7,547 nt of DNA from an uncultured Oscillospiraceae bacterium (GCA_958366985.1 CATXDC010000039.1:1-7547); one strand, 5' to 3'; positions 1 to 5,537 are shown, counted from the first letter of the stretch. Numbers and translations are program-made. Notes: a model not told the origin generated them from the letters alone.

Positions 1-78
1 AAAAACAGATATTAAACTAAGAAAAACCGCATAAATACAGTATCTAACGACAAAATAGCAAAAAGAAAATAGGGAAAA

Positions 79-96
79 TTACAACGAAATTACAAC
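79..96 (+). repeat. Left-end TACAAC boxes, candidate integrase arm sites
   Basis: Two copies of TTACAAC occur 11 bp apart at 79-85 and 90-96. The same arrangement, TTACAACGAAAT followed by a second TACAAC, recurs in the same orientation directly after the integrase gene at 7321-7339, with one extra base between boxes. Tn916-family integrases bind short direct repeats in the element ends through their N-terminal domain. The match therefore suggests arm-type sites and places the left end of the element close to or beyond position 79. Function is inferred from position and similarity only. Confidence 0.5.
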
Positions 97-153
97 AAAT
101 GAAAGAGCCTTATGTAACGACTTATACAAAGAAATACAGAGTTATAAGAAATC

Positions 154-179
154 GACGCTTGAAAAAAGAGCGTCTTTTT
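154..179 (+). terminator. Intrinsic terminator
   Basis: GACGCT (154-159) pairs with AGCGTC (169-174) around a 9-nt loop and is followed directly by TTTTT. It would stop rightward transcription entering from the left edge, separating the recombinase from whatever lies upstream. Confidence 0.65.
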
Positions 180-206
180 CTATGTCGTGAAACGGCACAC
201 TATCTC

Positions 207-326
207 ATTTCTGCCTGTTCGTTATCAACGTCTTAGCTCATAGCTTGTCAAGAGCCTGTTGCAACGCAATGCGTCAGCACTCTTTACAAGCTGTGTGATA
301 AGGCGTATCTTCTCAATGGCAGAAAT
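207..326. other. Long imperfect inverted repeat, unknown function
   Basis: The left arm (207-254) and right arm (280-326) can pair over most of their length. ATTTCTGCC (207-215) pairs with GGCAGAAAT (318-326), an ACG.CTTA block pairs near the middle, and AGCTTGTCAAGAG (242-254) pairs with CTCTTTACAAGCT (280-292) at 12 of 13 positions. About 25 bases form the apical loop, and an internal loop of about 11 bases lies near the base. No coding frame crosses it. It could be a structured leader RNA for the recombinase transcript or a single-strand origin of a rolling-circle element. Neither can be confirmed from the sequence. Confidence 0.5.
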
Positions 327-359
327 CGAATAATGATAACAAATGAATATATTTTAACG

Positions 360-394
360 AAAGCATTTTACTTTTACAGTAAGGTGCTTTTTTT
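360..394 (+). terminator. Terminator or attenuator hairpin before the recombinase
   Basis: AAAGCATTTTACT (360-372) pairs with AGTAAGGTGCTTT (378-390), 13 base pairs with two G-U pairs, around TTTAC. Seven T residues end at 394. It lies only about 30 nt upstream of the recombinase ribosome site, so it either insulates the gene or attenuates a transcript started further upstream. Confidence 0.65.
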
Positions 395-441
395 GTTTAT
401 GATACTTTTCTATATCCATAGCAAAGGAGGATTGATAATAA

Positions 442-1050
442 ATGGCAGAGATTTATGGATATGTTCGGGTTTCCAGCATAGACCAGAACGAAGAACGACA
501 GATTGTTGAACTCTCAAAGCGGAACGTGCTTTCTAAGAATATCTACATAGACAAGCAGTCTGGAAAGAGCTTTGAACGTCCACAATATAAAAAGCTCGTC
601 AGAAAGCTAAAACAAGGCGATTTACTTTATATCCTAAGTATTGACCGTTTAGGCAGGAACTATCTTGAAATACAGGAACAATGGCGAATACTGACGAAAG
701 AAAAAGGGATTGATATATGCGTCATAGACATGCCCTTACTGGACACCAGAAATGGGAAAGACTTAATGGGTACGTTCATTGCCGACCTTGTGTTACAGAT
801 ACTATCCTTTGTCGCACAAAATGAACGTGAGAACATCAGAAAAAGACAGGCACAAGGCATAGCGGTGGCAAAGGCAAAAGGAATTAAATTCGGCAGACCA
901 GAAATCACGCTTCCAGAGAATTTCGGAGAGCTTGTCCATGAATGGGAAAAGAAAAGGCTTCCTCTGTCGGAAGTCTTGGAAATATGCAAAATGAGCGAAG
1001 CTACATTCTATCGGAAATTAAGGGAATACCGCCTATTACAGCGGAAATAG
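442..1050 (+). CDS. Small serine recombinase, DNA invertase/resolvase family
   Basis: This 202-residue protein has the layout and length of Hin/Gin-type invertases and resolvases. The N-terminal catalytic domain (about 3-140) shows YGYVRVSS with the likely nucleophile Ser11 and Arg9. ERPQY is at 45-49 and IDRLGRN at 67-73 with Arg69 and Arg72. The dimer/E-helix segment NERENIRKRQAQG (127-139) leads into the usual KFGRP hinge at 149-153. A short C-terminal HTH (about 174-197) would read the crossover site. AAAGGAGG at 423-430 supports the ATG at 442. The stop lies 12 bp before an inverted repeat that flanks a promoter-bearing segment, so the likely job is to invert that segment and switch the downstream surface gene. 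That role is inferred from context; a resolvase for another site remains possible. No enhancer or Fis-like requirement can be judged here. Confidence 0.9.
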   Translation: MAEIYGYVRVSSIDQNEERQIVELSKRNVLSKNIYIDKQSGKSFERPQYKKLVRKLKQGDLLYILSIDRLGRNYLEIQEQWRILTKEKGIDICVIDMPLLDTRNGKDLMGTFIADLVLQILSFVAQNERENIRKRQAQGIAVAKAKGIKFGRPEITLPENFGELVHEWEKKRLPLSEVLEICKMSEATFYRKLREYRLLQRK

Positions 1051-1062
1051 TCTGTTCTGAAC

Positions 1063-1082
1063 TCTCAAAAGGTACACCTTTT
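1063..1082 (+). repeat. Left inverted repeat, candidate crossover site
   Basis: The site reads TCTC followed by AAAAGGT-AC-ACCTTTT (1067-1082). The two 7-bp half-sites are perfect reverse complements around the dinucleotide AC at 1074-1075. Serine recombinases cut with a 2-bp overlap at the centre of such dyads, and its asymmetry sets the outcome. Similarity to the right copy stops abruptly on both sides of the 20 bp. Confidence 0.8.
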
Positions 1083-1098
1083 AATAGTTCACTATATC

Positions 1099-1134
1099 AC
1101 TATATAGTATGGCATAAAATACCATTTTTTTCAA
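1099..1134 (-). promoter_or_regulatory. Minus-strand promoter inside the invertible segment
   Basis: Read on the minus strand, TTGAAA (1134-1129) is followed after exactly 17 bp by CATACT (1111-1106), and TGC immediately before the -10 makes an extended -10. The start would fall near 1099. A tandem CACTATAT repeat (1090-1105) and the palindrome ACTATATAGT (1099-1108) lie around the start and could be operator sites. In the present orientation it would transcribe antisense into the recombinase gene. After inversion it would drive the surface protein. Confidence 0.7.
1109..1131 (+). terminator. Weak terminator within the invertible segment
   Basis: ATGGCAT (1109-1115) can pair with ATACCAT (1119-1125) with one mismatch and a 3-nt loop, followed by seven T residues (1125-1131). 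It would lessen read-through from the recombinase into the surface gene in this orientation only, because inversion places the T tract upstream of the hairpin. The stem is short, so it may instead be a chance palindrome in the promoter spacer. Confidence 0.3.
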
Positions 1135-1214
1135 TGTTTTTCATGGTTGGAACGGCTATAAAGCTGTTATTCTTTTGCTATACTTGCTGATTTTAACTGT
1201 TCTATATCTTTTGC

Positions 1215-1234
1215 AAAAGGTGTACTTTTTGAGA
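1215..1234 (-). repeat. Right inverted repeat, candidate crossover site
   Basis: AAAAGGT-GT-ACTTTTT (1215-1230) followed by GAGA is the reverse complement of the left site with a single difference (T at 1226 where C is expected). Its central dinucleotide GT (1222-1223) is the complement of the left AC. The two sites are therefore in opposite orientation, which predicts inversion rather than deletion. Confidence 0.8.
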
Positions 1235-1306
1235 ATAGTACAAAAAGGAGGGAGGAATAAAGTCTTTTAATCGTTCTCTATAAAATTCAAGAAAGGAGAA
1301 CAAGCA

Positions 1307-3214
1307 ATGAAAAGAACAAAAAAGGCATTAGCGGTCGTATTATCACTGTCTATGCTGGCTTCTATCACGCCACAGATTGTTCTTGCTAACAGCAATATTC
1401 CAGACCGCTATGAGGAAGTAAGCGAGATGCAGGCTATCGTTAAAGATGCCGAAGTCCATGCATATGTTACCAGAAATGGTGGAACGGCAGAACTGACAGA
1501 CAGCAACGGGGTGGAAACAACCTTTACACAGGGTATCGGTTACAGAGAATATACCGCAACTCCTGCGGACGGCTGGGTATGGAAAGGCTGGACATATGAA
1601 CAGCTCTATCAAGGAGAAGATTTAGGCAATCGTACTGATTATGGCTGGGGAAAACGATATTCTTTCTCAAACGACGGTTCTGATTGGAACAGTGCATATA
1701 ATGGCACAGGACAGACTATCTCTGTCAACCGCCTGCTTACTAAAGGCGAAACCGTAGGAAATAAAATCATATATAATATTTATGCGAATTTCAATCCTAC
1801 AATCAATGCCACTGCTGGCACAGGTGGAACGATTACAGACAATGGCGTTACGGAAGTAAACTATGGCGACAGCAAGCAATATGATATTACCGCTGACGCT
1901 GGACAGGATATAGCTTCTGTTTCAGTAGACGGGCAGGACATTTCCAACGCAGTAGGAAAAGACAACTTCTCTTATACTTTTGAAAATGTAAGAGAACCAC
2001 ATACTATCGACGTAACCTTTACAAATGAACTTTATACTGTAACCTATACGGACGGTGTAGAGGGGCAAGAAATTTTTAAGGACGAAGTATATTCTGACTT
2101 AAAGATTGGCGACGTTACGCCAAAGTTTAAGGGAAGTTTAGAGCGTAAAGATTATGTATTCACAGGGTGGAACCCAGAAGTAACAAACAAGGTGGCAGGA
2201 ACTGCCGTATATACAGCTACATGGGCGGACGACAAGAATAACAACGGCACGCCTGACGACAAAGAAGAAAAATTCACTGTTACCTATACAGACGGTGTGG
2301 ACAATGAAGAAATCTTCAAAGACCAGAGCTATGTCGACCTGTTATCAGGAACTAAAACACCAAAATTTAATGGAGAGCCGAAACGTACAGGTTATGTGTT
2401 TACAGGCTGGACACCAGAAGTCACAGAAACAGTAACACAGACCGTAACTTACTCCGCACAATGGGCGGTTGATGAAAATGGAAACGACAAACCAGACAAT
2501 GATGAAAAATATACTGTTTCTTACCAGTTTATCAATGGAGCGGACGACAAGGAGCTTCCAAAAGAAGTCAATGACATGCTTCCAAAAGCAACGAGTTATG
2601 TATATGGTGTGAAAGTTGTTCCAGTAGCATTGAAAGCTGACAGAGTGGAAACAACCGACGGCGTATGGCTGTTTGAGGGCTGGACACCAGAAGAAATCGA
2701 AAAGCTGACAGCAGATACTGCCTTTACTGGTACATGGACATTTGCGAAAAATGCAGGAGGTATCAACCATATTCCTGTGATTACAGCCGAAGATAAGACG
2801 CTGACCGTTGGAGACAGTTTTGATGTTATGGCAGGTGTAACAGCTTTGGATAAAGAGGACGGCGACCTTACGGATAAGATTGAGGTTATCAACAATACAG
2901 TAGATACCTCAAAAGCTGGTACATATACGGTTACTTACAAGGTAACTGATAGCAACGGTGCTTCTGTAACTAAGACCATAACTATTACGGTCAAGGATAA
3001 AGATAAAGAAGAACAGCCTACTGCTCCGACAAAGCCAGACAAAGGCGATAACAACGTCAACGATAAGAACAACACTGCTTCAAAGGCAGATAAGCCAGAT
3101 ACGGCAGTCAAGACAGGCGATAGCACGAATGTCTTATTGTGGAGCATGGCAACCATCATTTCCCTTACAGGAGTGATAACGGCACTGATTTTCAAGCGTA
3201 GAAGAAGCAGATAA
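1307..3214 (+). CDS. Sortase-anchored surface protein with InlB-type repeats
   Basis: This 635-residue precursor starts with a signal peptide (KRTKK, then a hydrophobic core to about residue 27, cleavage probably after VLA). Residues about 45-240 look like divergent InlB-type beta repeats. Two clear InlB B-repeats (Listeria-Bacteroides repeat) lie at about 242-306 and 323-386, and a third, more diverged one at about 402-478, each with the F(T/E)GW(T/N)PE motif. Acidic Asn/Asp/Pro linkers (308-320, 388-400) resemble calcium-binding thrombospondin type 3 loops. A bacterial Ig-like/DUF5011 domain spans about 488-562, followed by a Lys/Asp/Asn/Pro-rich wall spacer. The C-terminus has a sortase signal VKTGD (601-605), a hydrophobic helix and the tail FKRRRSR. 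AAAGGAG at 1292-1298 supports the ATG. A role in adhesion or surface contact is inferred. Expression is probably controlled by the invertible segment upstream, and no strong promoter is seen between that segment and the start. Confidence 0.9.
   Translation: MKRTKKALAVVLSLSMLASITPQIVLANSNIPDRYEEVSEMQAIVKDAEVHAYVTRNGGTAELTDSNGVETTFTQGIGYREYTATPADGWVWKGWTYEQLYQGEDLGNRTDYGWGKRYSFSNDGSDWNSAYNGTGQTISVNRLLTKGETVGNKIIYNIYANFNPTINATAGTGGTITDNGVTEVNYGDSKQYDITADAGQDIASVSVDGQDISNAVGKDNFSYTFENVREPHTIDVTFTNELYTVTYTDGVEGQEIFKDEVYSDLKIGDVTPKFKGSLERKDYVFTGWNPEVTNKVAGTAVYTATWADDKNNNGTPDDKEEKFTVTYTDGVDNEEIFKDQSYVDLLSGTKTPKFNGEPKRTGYVFTGWTPEVTETVTQTVTYSAQWAVDENGNDKPDNDEKYTVSYQFINGADDKELPKEVNDMLPKATSYVYGVKVVPVALKADRVETTDGVWLFEGWTPEEIEKLTADTAFTGTWTFAKNAGGINHIPVITAEDKTLTVGDSFDVMAGVTALDKEDGDLTDKIEVINNTVDTSKAGTYTVTYKVTDSNGASVTKTITITVKDKDKEEQPTAPTKPDKGDNNVNDKNNTASKADKPDTAVKTGDSTNVLLWSMATIISLTGVITALIFKRRRSR
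2030..2740 (+). repeat. Tandem coding repeats (InlB B-repeats)
   Basis: Two units (2030-2224 and 2273-2464) encode the same order of motifs: VTYTDGV, EIFKD, TPKF, YVFTGW and PEVT. They are joined by acidic linkers. A third unit (about 2510-2740) keeps the GWTPE core but is longer and more diverged. The first two are similar at DNA level, so copy-number change by recombination is possible. Confidence 0.75.
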
Positions 3215-3222
3215 GCATGATT

Positions 3223-3252
3223 AAGGACAGGGACAAAGGTTTCTGTCCTTTT
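3223..3252 (+). terminator. Intrinsic terminator of the surface-protein gene
   Basis: AAGGACAG (3223-3230) pairs with CTGTCCTT (3243-3250) across a 12-nt loop and runs into TTTTCTT. It lies 8 bp after the stop codon of the surface-protein gene. Confidence 0.7.
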
Positions 3253-3304
3253 CTTCTGCTCTGCTTTAGAAACGTGCTTTCAAGGACGCAAACGATAACC
3301 GACG

Positions 3305-3434
3305 GAGCGAGCCGCCCACGGTGGCGGTCGCAAGACATATCGCCACGCCAGCTTGCTGGCGAGGGGGCGGTTCACTTCGGCGGTCTGGCGAGCGTAGCGA
3401 GCCTTATAAGCCCCCGTTATCTAACAAGGGGGGC
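3305..3434 (+). other. Candidate origin of transfer (oriT)
   Basis: This is a GC-rich block in an otherwise AT-rich element, packed with inverted repeats. CCGCC/GGCGG lies at 3312-3327 and CGCCAGC-TT-GCTGGCG at 3346-3361. The core at 3410-3434 has GCCCCC, then GTTATCTAAC, then AAGGGGGGC, with arms 3410-3415 and 3429-3434. From memory, ICEBs1 and Tn916 oriT nick regions share a C-run, CTAACA and G-run pattern, and in both elements oriT lies directly upstream of the relaxase gene, as here. The exact nick position is not assigned. The region could also serve as a double-strand origin for rolling-circle replication by the same relaxase. Confidence 0.7.
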
Positions 3435-3472
3435 ATAAAAAACAAGAAACAATAGACGTTAGCAAGCGGAAA

Positions 3473-3512
3473 ACGCTGTAAGTACAGGACGAAACCTCAT
3501 TTTACACAGCGT
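3473..3512. repeat. Inverted repeat between oriT and relaxase
   Basis: ACGCTGT (3473-3479) and ACAGCGT (3506-3512) are perfect inverted repeats 26 nt apart, without a T tract. It may be an accessory part of the transfer/replication origin or a regulator site. The rest of 3435-3558 shows nothing else I can name. Confidence 0.4.
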
Positions 3513-3558
3513 GATATAAATCATGCCATTATCACTTTGAAAAATTAAATAGCATAGG

Positions 3559-3600
3559 AAAGACAGTTGATTTCAAATAAGAAGTTGATTGTCTTTTTCT
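3559..3600 (+). terminator. First terminator-like hairpin upstream of the relaxase
   Basis: AAAGACA (3559-3565) pairs with TGTCTTT (3590-3596), followed by TTTTCTTTT. The loop is long (24 nt) and may contain further structure. With the next hairpin it forms a double barrier between oriT and the relaxase. Confidence 0.5.
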
Positions 3601-3618
3601 TTTGCAGAAATGAAATGC

Positions 3619-3651
3619 AGGCAATTATCAGTACATGGTAGTTGCCTTTTT
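3619..3651 (+). terminator. Second terminator/attenuator, adjacent to the relaxase ribosome site
   Basis: GGCAATTATC (3620-3629) pairs with GGTAGTTGCC (3637-3646), ten base pairs including two G-U pairs, around a 7-nt loop. Five T residues (3647-3651) follow. Only four bases separate the T tract from the GGAGG ribosome site at 3656-3660, which favours a regulatory attenuator. Confidence 0.65.
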
Positions 3652-3669
3652 GATTGGAGGAATTGAAGA

Positions 3670-4884
3670 ATGAATGATAAAAAATTTATTGAAGAATTAA
3701 AGTTTAAGCGTGAGGAATACGGAGTATCGCAAAAAAGACTTGCCGTTGCCTGCGGTATCAGTCGAGAACATTATAACCGCATTGAAACGGGGAAACTTCC
3801 ATTGACAGAAGAACTGAAAGCGGAAATTCAGAAACAGTTGGAACGATTAAATCCATTAGAGCCTATGTTCATACTGGTTGACTATTTCCGTGTCCGTTTC
3901 CCTACCACAGACCCGTTGACCGTTATTAAGGACATTCTGCATATCAAGCCCAGACACATGCTCCATGAAGAATACGGACGCTACGGCTATGAAGAACAGT
4001 ATATTTTAGGCGATATTACCGTGCTGGTATCTTCCAACCCATCATTGGGTGTTCTGCTGGAACTGAAAGGCAAAGGGTGCAGGCAGATTGAGGGCTATCT
4101 TCTGGCACAGCAGAGAAGCTGGTTTGATTTGATGATGGACTGTCTGACTTCTGACGGCGTGATAAAGCGTCTTGACCTTGCGATAAATGACAGAGTTGGA
4201 GTGCTGGATATTCCAAAGCTCATAGAAAAGTATCAGCGTGGAGAATGTATCTCCTACTTTCGCAGACAAAAGCGATATGACGGAACGGACAAGAATGGCG
4301 ATGATATACCCGAAAGCACAGGAAATACAATGTATATCGGCTCAACACAAAGCGAGCTGTATTTCTGCATTTATGAAAAGGCAAAGGAACAATACGTCAA
4401 GAAAGGCATTGCCATTGAAGACAGCGAAATCAAGAACCGTTTTGAAATCCGCATGAAGAATGAAAGAGCCTATAAGGCTGTTGTGGATTTGCTGACTTAC
4501 TATGACGCTGAGAGGACAGCATTTTCTATCATCAATCATTATATCCGTTTCGTTGACCCAGAAGAAGATAAGCCGAAGAACCGCTGGAAAATCAATCCTG
4601 AGTGGGCGTATTTTGTAGGAGATAACCGAGAACCCATTCGATTAACCACACAGCCAGAACCGTTCACAATGGAAAGAGCATTGCATTGGCTACAAAGACA
4701 GGTAGCACCTACGCTTAAAATGGTGCAGGAACTGGATAAGATGAACCATACAACCATAATGGACGATATGCTGGAGCATACCGAACTGAAAGACAAGCAC
4801 AGACACTTGCTGGAACTTGAAAAGACAACCATAGAAGAAAGGATAGATACCGCCGTTTCAAAGGAAACTGACGGTATTTTTTAA
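3670..4884 (+). CDS. Relaxase/replication initiation protein, Rep_trans (MobT/Tn916 Orf20/NicK) family
   Basis: This 404-residue protein is predicted to nick oriT, become covalently bound to the DNA, and start strand transfer and probably rolling-circle replication. An XRE-type HTH occupies about 8-58 (GVSQKRLAVACGISREHYNRIE). It is followed by the Rep_trans domain (about 63-325) with RLDLAIND at 167-174, a YIGS motif at 222-225 leading into FCIYEKAKEQ (232-241, Tyr235 a candidate nucleophile) and NRFEIRMKNERA at 256-267. An HTH fused to Rep_trans is the layout known for MobT relaxases of ICEs and IMEs. GGAGG at 3656-3660 supports the start. The oriT-like block upstream matches the Tn916 and ICEBs1 order. 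No coupling protein follows, so transfer would need a helper element. The catalytic Tyr assignment is tentative. Confidence 0.88.
   Translation: MNDKKFIEELKFKREEYGVSQKRLAVACGISREHYNRIETGKLPLTEELKAEIQKQLERLNPLEPMFILVDYFRVRFPTTDPLTVIKDILHIKPRHMLHEEYGRYGYEEQYILGDITVLVSSNPSLGVLLELKGKGCRQIEGYLLAQQRSWFDLMMDCLTSDGVIKRLDLAINDRVGVLDIPKLIEKYQRGECISYFRRQKRYDGTDKNGDDIPESTGNTMYIGSTQSELYFCIYEKAKEQYVKKGIAIEDSEIKNRFEIRMKNERAYKAVVDLLTYYDAERTAFSIINHYIRFVDPEEDKPKNRWKINPEWAYFVGDNREPIRLTTQPEPFTMERALHWLQRQVAPTLKMVQELDKMNHTTIMDDMLEHTELKDKHRHLLELEKTTIEERIDTAVSKETDGIF
4847..4882 (+). terminator. Intrinsic terminator overlapping the relaxase stop
   Basis: ATACCG (4847-4852) plus GTTTC (4855-4859) pair with GAAAC (4864-4868) plus CGGTAT (4872-4877) around a 4-nt loop, with a small internal loop. 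Six T residues (4877-4882) run into the TAA stop codon, so the hairpin is encoded by the last codons of the relaxase. Confidence 0.75.
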
Positions 4885-4910
4885 TTTCCATGAAAAATCC
4901 GCAACAGAAC

Positions 4911-5520
4911 ATCAAAACGTGTACAGATATGGTGTGAAAGAAATTTCAACTTTTTTCAGTTTAGCTTAGCAAATCAGTCTTTGCTGTACTGATATGTGCA
5001 TATAGGGACAGAAATTTACGAATTAAGTCATAAAAACCTCATCTGCTGTACAGATATGAGATGAAAGAGGAAAAATTTTTGAAAAATGGAAGCAAAACCG
5101 CCTATCTGTTCCCTATATGGAGCGAGGGAAGAAAAAATTTTCAAAAAGGTCATTATATATACCTTTGCCGTCCTTATATGGTGCGAAAGAAGAAAAAAGT
5201 AAAAAATTTTTCTATTTTGGTTAGCAAAAGACACTTTGCAGGAGAGTGTTGTATGTAAAGAAGAAAAACTTTCTTTAATTTGTATTCAAAAACATTGTTC
5301 GTATCGAGTGTTGGTGCAAGAAAGAAGAAATTTATTATATTTCTTGATTTTGTATTCAAACAGACCGTAGCCGTTGAGTGTTGATGTGAAAGGAAGAAAA
5401 TATTTCATTTTCATCTTAGCATTTAGCACTTTCCATTCCCTATATGGTGTAGAAAGAAAAAGTTTTGAATATTGGTTACACTTTCCCTATTTTTCAACGC
5501 GGTATATAGGAAAGATGATT
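4911..5520 (+). repeat. Degenerate tandem array, unit about 60-70 bp, non-coding
   Basis: About ten diverged direct units follow one another. A typical unit starts with a GTNC...TATATGG block, then GTGYGAAAGAAGAAAAA, then T-rich sequence. GAAAGAA-like purine tracts recur near 4936, 5063, 5124, 5184, 5256, 5320, 5387, 5451 and 5508. Unit starts lie near 4921, 4986, 5048, 5108 and 5170. A sub-type with GAGTGTTG occurs at 5244, 5306 and 5376, and TGTATTCAAA is exact at 5281 and 5351. No conserved reading frame runs across the array, and the small frames here lack ribosome sites. It may be a protein-binding array, an accessory origin or a series of small RNAs. I do not recognise it. Confidence 0.55.
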
Positions 5521-5537
5521 TTCTTCTTTCGTGTTCT

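Larger units (their letters stand above)
1..441. other. Gene-free left region
   Basis: No open frame with a ribosome site is present. One frame stays open from the window edge to a TAA at 32-34 and could be the last codons of an upstream gene, but ten codons are too few to support it. The stretch holds TACAAC boxes, two terminator-like hairpins and a long imperfect inverted repeat, listed separately. A clear sigma-70 promoter for the recombinase was not found. TATATT at 348-353 and TATGAT at 398-403 are possible -10 boxes with poor -35 partners. Confidence 0.6.
1063..1234. promoter_or_regulatory. Predicted invertible promoter segment (phase switch), OFF orientation
   Basis: A 172-bp segment between the recombinase and the surface-protein gene is bounded by 20-bp inverted repeats matching at 19 of 20 positions. 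It contains a promoter on the minus strand. As drawn, that promoter points left, away from the surface gene. Inversion about the two central dinucleotides (1074-1075 and 1222-1223) would move the -35 to about 1163-1168, the -10 to about 1186-1191 and the start to about 1198. The surface gene would then have a leader of roughly 110 nt. The arrangement matches phase-variable promoter switches. Inversion itself is inferred. Confidence 0.8.

Noticed and set aside
2..34. Possible C-terminal tail of an upstream gene (frame 2 to TAA at 32-34)
   Set aside because: Ten codons at a window edge carry no recognisable motif; this cannot be told from chance.
942..1190. Plus-strand open frame of 82 residues across the recombinase end and the invertible segment
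   Set aside because: It overlaps the recombinase 3' end in another frame, has no ribosome site of its own, and runs through the inverted repeat and promoter; composition is not protein-like.
1157..1206. Plus-strand promoter in the invertible segment (TATAAA at 1157, TCTATA at 1201)
   Set aside because: Neither has an acceptable -35 at 16-18 bp. The minus-strand promoter is far better matched, so the present orientation is read as OFF.
1240..1284. Purine-rich AAAAAGGAGGGAGG (1242-1255) as a ribosome site for a leader peptide, and TATAAA at 1279 as a fixed promoter
   Set aside because: No start codon follows the purine block at suitable spacing before a stop. The TATAAA has no -35 partner.
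3217..3438. Plus-strand open frame of 73 residues after the surface protein
   Set aside because: It consists of translated terminator and GC-rich oriT hairpins; there is no ribosome site, and the inverted repeats explain the sequence better.
5061..5359. Short open frames on both strands (5061-5258 plus, 5174-5359 minus)
   Set aside because: They fall within the degenerate repeat array, are Lys/Phe-rich because of A and T runs, lack ribosome sites, and are not conserved from unit to unit.
4911..5520. CRISPR array
   Set aside because: Units are degenerate throughout, with no near-identical repeats separated by unique spacers, and no cas gene is present.
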